A stretch of 10,341 bases of DNA from Bacteroidota bacterium. GTDB lineage: Bacteria > Bacteroidota > Bacteroidia > Bacteroidales > Dysgonomonadaceae. The position numbers and the translations under genes are program-made. The notes below the pieces were generated by a model. That model searched no databases, was not told where the DNA came from, and worked only from the letters and a program-made list of their open reading frames with translations. Positions 1-6,660 of the stretch are shown here, piece by piece; position 1 is the first letter of the stretch; each line of letters begins with the position of its first letter. The stretch is taken from positions 1 to 10,341 of the forward strand of contig JAEZZZ010000066.1 in NCBI GenBank assembly GCA_023418255.1. The letters are read 5' to 3'.

Positions 1-477
1 GCTGCGCTACGCTTGCATACGGTTATGAAAATTCAACTTTCCAAGCTCTCTATCTCGAATAATTGCTAAAACCGCTTGATATAAATCATTTCAGAGCAAA
101 ATAAAAACTTTTAGCGGACAGCGATAAATTCAAAAGCTATCTTGGTCTTTTGTTAATTTAATATTATAACTTAAAAAAACTGCACAGTAATATTTATATT
201 GTTCAAAATAAAAACAGTCTAAAACCAATAGCAAGCCTCATGACTAAGCAAGAACTCAGTTTATTTAGCAATATTTATAGAATTATATATTTCATGCTTT
301 ATAATATTTTGCATAATGAATTCAATGTTGTGTGTGTGAGTTCGATTAATAAATATTTTGCTATTCCAAAGAATAGAATTATTTTTGCACTTCCGTTTAA
401 ATAAAGGTCAGCCGATAAACAAACTGATTTCCAATAAACATAAGTATCAAACAGTAAAAAAATAAACAAACGTTCAA
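1..477. other. Gene-free A+T-rich region upstream of tig
   Basis: No convincing gene is visible. Two plus-strand frames are open from the window edge, one stopping with TAA at 67-69 and one with TAA at 58-60. Either could be the tail of a gene lying to the left, but neither reads like a known C-terminus. The remainder is strongly A+T-rich with many stops, apart from a 63-codon minus-strand frame that I rejected. A short (TG)5 run lies at 329-338. The only functional element I can support is the promoter at 357-387. Confidence 0.6.
357..387 (+). promoter_or_regulatory. Bacteroidota-type promoter for tig
   Basis: TTTG at 357-360 is followed after exactly 19 bases by TATTTTTG at 380-387. This is a full match to the Bacteroides primary-sigma consensus (-33 TTTG, -7 TAnnTTTG) at the usual spacing. 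Transcription would start roughly at 392-396, giving a leader of about 85 bases before tig. The match is seen directly in the sequence; its use as a promoter is inferred. Confidence 0.65.
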
Positions 478-1851
478 ATGAAGGTATCACTGAATAGAAA
501 AGATGGTGTGAATGGCATTATTGCCATCGAAATTGAAAAAAACGACTATCAAGAAAAGGTAAATCAATCTATAAATCATTTTCGTCAGCAAGCCAATATG
601 CCCGGGTTTCGAAAAGGAAAAGTTCCAAAAGCACTTATTCAAAAGATGTATGGCAAGTCTATTGTAGCCGACGAAGTAAACAAATTGGTTAGTCAAGAGC
701 TTTTTAAATACATCAATGAAAATGATCTGCATATTCTTGGCGATCCGCTTCCGAGTGAAACATCGGATAAAATATATGATTTCGAAAAGGATGAAACCTT
801 TGAATTTGTGTTCGACATAGCACTGTCTCCGGAATTTGAACTGACACTCGACAAACGCACCAAACTGACTTACTATATTGTGAAATCGGATGATGAGTTG
901 GTAGAAAAACAGGTAAAGGCACATCAATCGAACTTTGGCGAACACAAAAAAGTGGAAGAGCCGACTCAAGAATCCGATCTTATCAAAGGCAAGTTAATCG
1001 AATGGGTTGATGGCAAAGCAAAAGAAGAGGGTTTGACTGTCGAGAATGCTATTCTGATGCCTTCTTATATTAAAGACGAAGAGACGAAAAAAAGTTTTAT
1101 CGGCGTAAAAAAAAGCGACAGAGTTGTCTTCAATCCGCATAAAGCATACGATAACAATGAAGCTGAGATAGCCTCTCTTTTGCAAACCACAAAAGAAAAT
1201 GTGAACGACACAATGTCCGACTTCTGTTTTGAGATTGATGAAGTAACTCGTTTTGAAGAGGCAACGCTGGATACCAATTTCTTTGATAAAGTATTAGGCG
1301 AAGGAGTAGCCAAAACAGAAGAAGAGTTTAAAGAAAAAGTTAAAGAGGTGCTCAATGAACAATTCCGCCCCAACAGCGACTACCTATTTTCGTTGGACGC
1401 ACGCGAAATGATTTTAGAAAAAATGAAAGAAGTGAAACTTCCCGACACCTTCTTAAAACGCTGGCTTAAAGTCTCTGACGAAAATGAAACAGATGAAGAT
1501 ATTGAAAACGAGTATCCAAAAATTGTGGAAGACCTGAAATTTCATCTTGCTAAAAGCAAGTTTGCCAAAGACAACGACATAAAAATTGAACCACAGGATA
1601 TCGACGACATGGCTAAAAAAGTTGCCAGAGCTCAATTCGCACAATATGGAATGCACAATTTGGGTGACGACATGCTGCAAAACTATGTTCAAAACATGTT
1701 GCAAAACGAAGAAACTGTTCGCAATTTCCACGAACGTGTTTTGGAAAACAAATTTATTGATTGGGTGAAAGAGAGCATCAAGATTAGCGAGAAAGAGGTT
1801 TCACTAAAGGAATTTGAGAAGCTGATAGAGGAAAAGCAAAAGGAAAAATAA
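478..1851 (+). CDS. tig: Trigger factor, ribosome-associated chaperone
   Basis: Trigger factor sits at the ribosome exit tunnel and shields nascent chains until they fold. The protein has 457 residues. Its N-terminal ribosome-binding domain (about 1-115) carries the signature GFRKGKVP at 43-50, with the ribosome-contact FRK at 44-46, as in E. coli. Residues of about 150-250 occupy the place of the FKBP-like prolyl isomerase domain but lack the recognisable FKBP core motifs, so this domain looks degenerate. The rest (about 260-457) is the helical, highly charged C-terminal substrate-cradle domain. The ATG at 478 is chosen because it puts the signature at the family position; it is preceded by an A-rich leader with no Shine-Dalgarno sequence, normal for Bacteroidota. 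The gene has its own promoter at 357-387 and stands before clpP-clpX, the same pairing found in many bacteria. Identification is firm; isomerase activity is doubtful. Confidence 0.96.
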   Translation: MKVSLNRKDGVNGIIAIEIEKNDYQEKVNQSINHFRQQANMPGFRKGKVPKALIQKMYGKSIVADEVNKLVSQELFKYINENDLHILGDPLPSETSDKIYDFEKDETFEFVFDIALSPEFELTLDKRTKLTYYIVKSDDELVEKQVKAHQSNFGEHKKVEEPTQESDLIKGKLIEWVDGKAKEEGLTVENAILMPSYIKDEETKKSFIGVKKSDRVVFNPHKAYDNNEAEIASLLQTTKENVNDTMSDFCFEIDEVTRFEEATLDTNFFDKVLGEGVAKTEEEFKEKVKEVLNEQFRPNSDYLFSLDAREMILEKMKEVKLPDTFLKRWLKVSDENETDEDIENEYPKIVEDLKFHLAKSKFAKDNDIKIEPQDIDDMAKKVARAQFAQYGMHNLGDDMLQNYVQNMLQNEETVRNFHERVLENKFIDWVKESIKISEKEVSLKEFEKLIEEKQKEK

Positions 1852-1867
1852 AGCCATTATCAATCGG

Positions 1868-1930
1868 TGCATCGGCAAATCGCAAAAACGACATGCGAGA
1901 AAAAGCCGATTGCATATTTCGATTTTTCGT
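1868..1930 (+). terminator. Possible intrinsic terminator of tig
   Basis: ATCGGC (1871-1876) pairs with GCCGAT (1905-1910), and the stem continues as TGC (1868-1870) with GCA (1912-1914) across one bulged T. Inside the loop, TCGC (1880-1883) can pair with GCGA (1895-1898). The arm is followed by a T-rich stretch at 1914-1930. The stem begins 17 bases after the tig stop codon. The loop is long and the T run is interrupted, so termination may be partial. Confidence 0.4.
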
Positions 1931-1940
1931 TATACCTTTG
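1909..1940 (+). promoter_or_regulatory. Bacteroidota-type promoter for clpP-clpX
   Basis: ATTG at 1909-1912 (one mismatch to TTTG) is followed after 20 bases by TACCTTTG at 1933-1940, a perfect TAnnTTTG box. The predicted start is near 1945-1950, which gives a leader of about 120 bases before clpP. The -33 element lies inside the 3' arm of the presumed tig terminator hairpin, so the two signals share sequence. Confidence 0.6.
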
Positions 1941-1956
1941 TTTGAGAAATCGACGT

Positions 1957-2070
1957 ATGCAATGGACTGCACCGTTTTTCTTTTTTTTTACAACAAACAC
2001 AATCGCAGGCTTATTCGCACAAACTGAAAGCCTATTTTACAACATCGCAATAATTCAAACAAAAAGATGA
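1957..2070 (+). other. Possible 37-residue upstream reading frame in the clpP leader
   Basis: An ATG at 1957, about 10 bases after the predicted transcription start, opens 37 codons ending in TGA at 2068-2070. That stop overlaps the clpP start as ATGA. The peptide is hydrophobic in its first half, with five phenylalanines in a row encoded across the T-rich tract (T5-C-T9, 1975-1989). I recognise no family. It could be a leader peptide that couples translation to clpP, or a chance frame. The position and the ATGA overlap are the only support. Confidence 0.25.
2007..2038 (+). promoter_or_regulatory. Small hairpin with T run in the clpP leader
   Basis: AGGCTT (2007-2012) and AAGCCT (2028-2033) form a perfect 6-base-pair stem with a 15-base loop, followed by ATTTT (2034-2038). 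It lies between the predicted clpP promoter and the clpP start, so it might act as a weak attenuator. It could equally be a chance inverted repeat in A+T-rich DNA. Confidence 0.25.
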
Positions 2071-2792
2071 AAGAACGAGACGAATTTAGAAAATATGCCG
2101 TAAAGCATTTGGGAATGAGTGGTACGACTATTGATAGCTACATGAATATAACGAGCCAAAGCAGTGGTTATATCTCCCCCACCATCATTGAAGAACGTCA
2201 GCTCAATGTAGCTCAAATGGACGTTTTCTCACGCCTGATGATGGACCGAATCATCTTCTTAGGAACCCCGGTTACAGATTATACCGCCAATGTGATACAA
2301 GCCCAGTTGTTGTATCTCGATTCGGCCGATCCGGGAAAAGACATTTCTATCTACATCAATTCGCCCGGTGGCTCTGTGTATGCAGGCTATGGTATTTACG
2401 ACACCATGCAATTTATTTCGTGCGATATTTCAACAATATGCACCGGCTTGGCTGCCTCTATGGCAGCAGTATTACTGGTTGCAGGCACACCCAAAAAACG
2501 TTTCGCATTGAAGCACTCGCGCATCATGATCCATCAACCGCTAGGTGGTGTCGAAGGGCAAGCCTCTGACATAGAAATTACGGCACGCGAAATTGCCAAG
2601 GTGAAAAAGGAACTTTCGACCATCATCTCGAACCATTCCGGCAAACCTATTGAAGAGGTGATGAAAGATTCCGACCGTAATTTCTGGATGAGTGCTGCCG
2701 AAGCCAAAGACTATGGCATGGTGGACGATGTGTTGGCACGCCAAAACAAAGACGAAAAGGAAAACGACAATGGCAAAAAAGACGACAAGTAA
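2067..2792 (+). CDS. clpP: ATP-dependent Clp protease, proteolytic subunit ClpP
   Basis: ClpP is the barrel-shaped serine peptidase (family S14) that degrades proteins fed to it by ClpX in the cytosol. The 241-residue protein shows the full catalytic triad: Ser131 in GLAASMAAVLL, His156 in RIMIHQPLGG and Asp203 in SDRNFW. The oligomer-forming segment SPGGSVYAGYGIYD lies at 99-112. The ATG at 2067 gives the N-terminus DEFRKYAVKHLGM that is typical of Bacteroidales ClpP. The fold should end near residue 224 (VDDVLA). Residues 226-241 form an extra K/D/E/N-rich tail that runs into the start of clpX. The gene has its own promoter at 1909-1940 and a leader of about 120 bases. The 23-base overlap with clpX implies coupled translation. 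Identification is firm. Confidence 0.97.
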   Translation: MKERDEFRKYAVKHLGMSGTTIDSYMNITSQSSGYISPTIIEERQLNVAQMDVFSRLMMDRIIFLGTPVTDYTANVIQAQLLYLDSADPGKDISIYINSPGGSVYAGYGIYDTMQFISCDISTICTGLAASMAAVLLVAGTPKKRFALKHSRIMIHQPLGGVEGQASDIEITAREIAKVKKELSTIISNHSGKPIEEVMKDSDRNFWMSAAEAKDYGMVDDVLARQNKDEKENDNGKKDDK

Positions 2793-4011
2793 CAATCATT
2801 GTAGTTTCTGCGGAAGAAACGAAAAAGACACCAACATGCTGATTGCCGGCATCAACGGATTCATTTGCGAAATGTGTGCCGAACAGGCATACGAAATTGT
2901 TGAAGATAATTTCAGAAAAGCCGAGCAATCCAATTTGAGCATCTCGCTGGAAAACCTTCCTAAACCCAAGCAAATCAATACATTTCTCAACCAATATGTG
3001 ATTGGGCAAGAAGAAGCCAAACGTTTTCTTTCGGTGGCTGTCTACAACCACTATAAGCGGATTTTACAAAAAAAGAACAACGATGGTGTTGAAATTGAAA
3101 AATCGAACATCATCATGGTAGGTGCTACCGGAACAGGGAAAACGCTTCTGGCACAAACTATTGCCAAGATGTTGAAAGTGCCGTTTACAATTGTCGACGC
3201 CACCGTTCTCACCGAAGCCGGTTACGTGGGTGAAGATATTGAAAGCATTTTAACACGCTTATTGCAAGTGGCTGACTATAACGTATCTGAGGCCGAGAAA
3301 GGAATTGTTTTTATCGACGAAATCGATAAAATTGCACGCAAAAGCGACAATCCTTCCATTACGCGTGATGTCAGCGGGGAAGGCGTGCAACAAGGATTGT
3401 TGAAATTGCTCGAAGGGTCCATTGTGAATGTTCCACCACAAGGCGGTCGTAAGCACCCCGAACAGCGTCTGATTCCCGTCAACACAAAAGACATTCTGTT
3501 TATATGTGGGGGAGCATTTGATGGCGTGGAGAAAAAAATTGCGCAACGCCTCAATACGCGCATGGTAGGGTATTCGGCCAAAAATGATTTGGTACAAATC
3601 GACAAAAACAATTTGCTTCAATACATCACACCACCCGATTTGAAATCGTTTGGATTGATTCCCGAAATCATCGGACGCTTACCCATACTGACCTATTTGC
3701 ATCCCCTCGACAGAGAAACATTGATAAAAATCCTCATTGAGCCAAAAAATTCAATTGTCAAACAATACGAAAAACTTTTCAAGATGGATGATATCACGCT
3801 CACGTTCGACAACGATGCGTACGAACTCATTGTGGACAAAGCAATTGAATACAAACTGGGTGCACGCGGATTGCGTTCCATAGCTGAAGCCATTATGATT
3901 GATGCTATGTTTACGCTTCCTTCGGGAAGAAAAAAGAAACTGCACATCACCGCTAAATATGCGTTGGAGCAACTGCAAAAATCAAACATATCACGCATGA
4001 GAGTCCCATAA
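2770..4011 (+). CDS. clpX: ClpX, ATP-dependent unfoldase of the ClpXP protease
   Basis: ClpX is a hexameric AAA+ ATPase that recognises, unfolds and threads substrates into ClpP. The 413-residue protein shows, in order: a zinc-binding domain with Cys11, Cys14, Cys33 and Cys36; Walker A GATGTGKT at 118-125; the substrate-gripping pore loop GYVG at 151-154; Walker B VFIDE at 180-184; the RKH pore loop at 227-229; the ClpP-docking loop VGY at 266-268 (IGF in E. coli); and the sensor-2 segment GARGLR at 364-369. I chose the ATG at 2770. The frame is open further upstream (GTG at 2692), but that part is just clpP read out of frame and would precede the zinc domain with unrelated residues. The gene overlaps clpP by 23 bases and so belongs to the same operon. 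No obvious terminator follows. Identification is firm. Confidence 0.97.
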   Translation: MAKKTTSNNHCSFCGRNEKDTNMLIAGINGFICEMCAEQAYEIVEDNFRKAEQSNLSISLENLPKPKQINTFLNQYVIGQEEAKRFLSVAVYNHYKRILQKKNNDGVEIEKSNIIMVGATGTGKTLLAQTIAKMLKVPFTIVDATVLTEAGYVGEDIESILTRLLQVADYNVSEAEKGIVFIDEIDKIARKSDNPSITRDVSGEGVQQGLLKLLEGSIVNVPPQGGRKHPEQRLIPVNTKDILFICGGAFDGVEKKIAQRLNTRMVGYSAKNDLVQIDKNNLLQYITPPDLKSFGLIPEIIGRLPILTYLHPLDRETLIKILIEPKNSIVKQYEKLFKMDDITLTFDNDAYELIVDKAIEYKLGARGLRSIAEAIMIDAMFTLPSGRKKKLHITAKYALEQLQKSNISRMRVP

Positions 4012-4014
4012 AAA

Positions 4015-4030
4015 CCAATTCATGAATTGG
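4015..4030. repeat. Perfect 16-base palindrome just after clpX
   Basis: CCAATTCATGAATTGG is identical to its reverse complement and begins three bases after the clpX stop codon. As RNA it can form a 6-base-pair stem with a CATG loop. No T run follows on the plus strand, but five T's follow on the minus strand, so as a terminator it would act on minus-strand transcription. As DNA it could be a binding site for a dimeric protein. Symmetry is certain, function unknown. Confidence 0.5.
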
Positions 4031-4287
4031 CTCGAAAATGAAAAAACAAGAGCATAAAGGTGCCTTTTGCATAAACAGAGTCTATCCGAAAAAGCCACTC
4101 TCACAGAACGTATGGGATACCCGCCCGCCGAAAGGCATGTAAAGAAAGAAGAAGCCCGATTGCTGATGGCTTAACGCTAATGCAAATCAAAGAAAGTCGG
4201 CATTTATAAAAGGACACAATGTAAATTAAAAAAACGCCCCATTTTATCCACGAAATAGAGGAAAAACTATTTTTTAACATGTAGTAT

Positions 4288-4319
4288 TTTGCAATTTTAA
4301 ATAGAATGCGCTACCTTAG
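4288..4319 (+). promoter_or_regulatory. Bacteroidota-type promoter for recQ
   Basis: TTTG at 4288-4291 is followed after 20 bases by TACCTTAG at 4312-4319, which matches TAnnTTTG at five of six fixed positions. Transcription would start near 4325, about 75 bases before recQ. An overlapping alternative -7 box, CATATTTG (4323-4330), is also one mismatch from consensus but has no well-placed -33 element. Confidence 0.5.
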
Positions 4320-4400
4320 TTACATATTTGTGAAACAAGATAAATACACACCCTGTCATAAACGACATCAGAAGTGCTATTAAAGAATGGTTATAACCCT

Positions 4401-6596
4401 ATGGAAAAACAAGACATTTTGCTTAAAGGATTAAAAGAGTATTTCGGGTTTGACACTTTCAAGGGCAACCAAAAAGCCATCATAGAGAGCGTTATGTCCG
4501 AAAAAGACACATTTGTATTGATGCCAACCGGAGGCGGCAAATCCCTTTGCTATCAGCTTCCGGCACTATTATTGAAAGGAACGGCAATCGTTATTTCGCC
4601 TCTCATCGCACTTATGAAAAATCAAGTAGATGCCATGCGTAGTTTCAGCGAAGAAGACGGCATAGCACATTTTTTAAACTCATCACTCAACAAACAAGAA
4701 ATTGAAAAGGTGAAAGAAGATGTTGTAAAAGGAAAAACCAAACTTCTATACGTGGCACCCGAATCCCTTACAAAACTGGAAAATGTAGACTTTTTGCGCA
4801 ACATTCATATTTCGTTTTATGCTGTGGACGAAGCACACTGTATTTCGGAATGGGGACACGATTTCCGCCCCGAATACAGACGCATACGACCTATTATCAG
4901 CGAGATAGGTGAACGACCGGTAATTGCCCTCACTGCCACCGCGACCCCAAAAGTGCAAGACGACATTCAAAAAACATTGGGAATGATGGATGCCGTCGTC
5001 TTTAAGTCCTCTTTTAATCGTTCGAACCTCTATTACGAAGTAAGAAGAAAATCAAACAGCATCGACAAAGAAATTATCAAATATATCCTTTCACACAAAG
5101 GAAAATCGGGAATTATCTATTGCTTGAGCAGAAAAAAAGTGGATACTTTCACCGAAATTCTACGAGCAAACAACATTCGCGCGCTTCCCTATCATGCCGG
5201 TATGGACGCCGCCACACGAAGCACCAATCAAGACGCTTTTTTGATGGAAAAAGTAGATGTCATAGTGGCAACTATTGCCTTTGGTATGGGAATTGACAAA
5301 CCCGATGTACGTTACGTCATACACTACGACATACCCAAAAGTTTGGAGGGATATTATCAAGAAACAGGACGCGCCGGGCGCGATGGAGGCGAAGGAAAAT
5401 GCATCGCCTTCTATTCGGTGAAAGATTTGCAAAAGTTGGAACGATTTATGCAAGGCAAACCCGTATCAGAACAAGAGATTGGGAAACAGTTGCTGCAAGA
5501 AACGGCCATCTATGCCGAATCGTCCACATGCCGCAGAAGAATGTTACTGCACTATTTTGGCGAAAATTATAATGAAGAAAATTGTAAAAATTGCGATAAT
5601 TGTTTAAATCCAAAAGAAAAAGTGGAAGCAAAAGAATTACTCATTACAGCATTAGAAGCGATTAAGGCATTGAAAGAAAAACAGAAAGCAGACTATATCG
5701 TAAAATTTATTTTGGGGAAGGAAACTTCTGAAATAGAGACTTACGGACATCACGAGCTCGATGAGTTCGGTTCCGGTATGACCGAAGAAGAAAGCATTTG
5801 GGAAACCGTTATTCAACAAGCTCTGCTGGATAACTATCTGAAAAAAGATATCGAAAACTATGGCATCATAAAGATTACGCCTAAAGGCAAAAAATTCTTG
5901 AAACAGCCGGTATCTTTCAAAATAACCTGTCCGGAAAAGGAGGAAGATGAGTTTGATGAATTCGATAGCGACGAAAATGCCATAGGCGCCGCCGGAAGTG
6001 GAGGCGCCGCCGATCCGGTGCTCTATGCCATGATGAAAGATTTACGGAAAAAACTTTCAAAAAAGCTAAATGTGCCACCTTATGTCATTTTTCAACCCGC
6101 ATCGCTGGAAGCAATGGCAACCACATATCCCATTACGCTGGAAGAGCTGCTGAACATCCCCGGTGTGGGAGCAGGAAAAGCTAAACGGTATGGAAAAGAA
6201 TTTGTTGAGTTGATAAAAAGGCATGTTGAAGAAAACGAAATCACCCGTCCCGAAGATTTACGCGTGAAAACCGTTGCTGACAAGTCGAAGCTAAAAGTGT
6301 CTATTGTTCAGGCAATTGACAGGAAAGTGGCACTAGATGATTTAGCAGAATCCAAAGGAATAGACTTTAACGAAATGCTTTCAGAAGTGGAAGCCATCGT
6401 ATATTCAGGGACAAAAATCAACATTGACTACTTCCTCAACGAAGTGCTGGATGAAGATACATTACAGGAGATTTACGACTATTTCAAAGAGGCCGAAACG
6501 GATAATTTAGATAAAGCACAGGATGAATTGGTGGACTACACAGAAACCGAAATTCGCTTGGTGCGCATAAAATTCTTTTCCGATATGGCAAATTAA
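4401..6596 (+). CDS. recQ: RecQ family ATP-dependent DNA helicase
   Basis: RecQ is a superfamily 2 helicase that unwinds DNA 3' to 5' in recombination and stalled-fork repair. The 731-residue protein shows motif 0 (FDTFKGNQ, 17-24), Walker A (TGGGKS, 43-48), DEAH at 143-146 with the adjoining aromatic-rich loop, motif III (LTATAT, 177-182) and motif VI (ETGRAGRDG, 321-329). The RecQ C-terminal region has zinc ligands Cys377, Cys395, Cys398 and Cys401. An HRDC domain spans about 538-612. A C-terminal extension (about 613-731), probably helix-turn-helix, makes it longer than the E. coli protein of about 610 residues; this architecture is usual in Bacteroidales. An acidic then Gly/Ala linker (about 508-537) precedes the HRDC domain. 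The ATG at 4401 is preferred over the in-frame GTG at 4374 because it fits related N-termini. Its own promoter lies at 4288-4319, and dxs starts 64 bases downstream. Confidence 0.96.
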   Translation: MEKQDILLKGLKEYFGFDTFKGNQKAIIESVMSEKDTFVLMPTGGGKSLCYQLPALLLKGTAIVISPLIALMKNQVDAMRSFSEEDGIAHFLNSSLNKQEIEKVKEDVVKGKTKLLYVAPESLTKLENVDFLRNIHISFYAVDEAHCISEWGHDFRPEYRRIRPIISEIGERPVIALTATATPKVQDDIQKTLGMMDAVVFKSSFNRSNLYYEVRRKSNSIDKEIIKYILSHKGKSGIIYCLSRKKVDTFTEILRANNIRALPYHAGMDAATRSTNQDAFLMEKVDVIVATIAFGMGIDKPDVRYVIHYDIPKSLEGYYQETGRAGRDGGEGKCIAFYSVKDLQKLERFMQGKPVSEQEIGKQLLQETAIYAESSTCRRRMLLHYFGENYNEENCKNCDNCLNPKEKVEAKELLITALEAIKALKEKQKADYIVKFILGKETSEIETYGHHELDEFGSGMTEEESIWETVIQQALLDNYLKKDIENYGIIKITPKGKKFLKQPVSFKITCPEKEEDEFDEFDSDENAIGAAGSGGAADPVLYAMMKDLRKKLSKKLNVPPYVIFQPASLEAMATTYPITLEELLNIPGVGAGKAKRYGKEFVELIKRHVEENEITRPEDLRVKTVADKSKLKVSIVQAIDRKVALDDLAESKGIDFNEMLSEVEAIVYSGTKINIDYFLNEVLDEDTLQEIYDYFKEAETDNLDKAQDELVDYTETEIRLVRIKFFSDMAN
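5985..6012 (+). repeat. 10-base direct repeat in the RecQ linker
   Basis: GGCGCCGCCG occurs at 5985-5994 and again at 6003-6012, separated by eight bases. Together they encode the Gly/Ala-rich part of the linker before the HRDC domain. The G+C-rich block stands out from the A+T-rich surroundings. The two copies are 18 bases apart, so recombination between them would add or remove six residues without breaking the frame. Confidence 0.6.
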
Positions 6597-6607
6597 ATTT
6601 AGTCGAG

Positions 6608-6647
6608 AAATAAACAATTATTTACAATCGGTCGTTATAAGTAACGA
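6608..6647. repeat. Two small hairpins between recQ and dxs
   Basis: AAATAA (6608-6613) pairs with TTATTT (6618-6623), and TCGTTA (6632-6637) pairs with TAACGA (6642-6647). Both have four-base loops. Neither is followed by a T run, so they do not look like terminators, and no TAnnTTTG box is present. They may affect mRNA processing or stability, or they may be chance. Confidence 0.25.
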
Positions 6648-6660
6648 AAAGATAAATGGA

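Larger units (their letters stand above)
4012..4400. other. 389-base gap between clpX and recQ
   Basis: The gap starts with a perfect palindrome (4015-4030) and ends with a promoter (4288-4319) and the recQ leader. Between them, about 4038-4174 is less A+T-rich than the rest and holds two short overlapping plus-strand frames. One runs from an ATG at 4038 to TAA at 4140-4142 (34 codons). The other is open from 4058 to TAA at 4172-4174, with its first ATG at 4112. I recognise neither. They may be chance frames or the remains of a lost gene. Confidence 0.5.

Noticed and set aside
329..338. (TG)5 run near the tig promoter as a phase-variation repeat
   Set aside because: Five units is short, and it lies outside the promoter spacer and the coding region, so a length change would have no evident effect.
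299..490. 63-codon minus-strand frame upstream of tig
   Set aside because: It runs antisense across the tig promoter and start codon, resembles no known protein, and its hydrophobic composition is what A+T-rich DNA gives by chance.
487..969. 160-codon minus-strand frame opposite tig
   Set aside because: It lies wholly inside the well-supported tig gene on the other strand and resembles no protein family.
2692..2769. Upstream GTG start for clpX giving a 439-residue protein
   Set aside because: The extra 26 residues are clpP read in another frame and do not resemble any ClpX N-terminus. The ATG at 2770 puts the zinc-domain cysteines in the usual place.
3118..3580. ClpX Walker A with Ala119 and docking loop VGY instead of E. 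coli GPTGSGKT and IGF
   Set aside because: Both fit the general motif, and VGY-type loops are usual in Bacteroidota ClpX as I know it, so this is family variation rather than a defect.
3259..3621. Overlapping minus-strand frames of 111-120 codons opposite clpX
   Set aside because: They are shadows of the highly conserved AAA+ region and match no family.
4374..4400. Upstream GTG start for recQ adding nine residues
   Set aside because: Related RecQ proteins begin at the position of the ATG at 4401. The GTG has no supporting ribosome-binding site.
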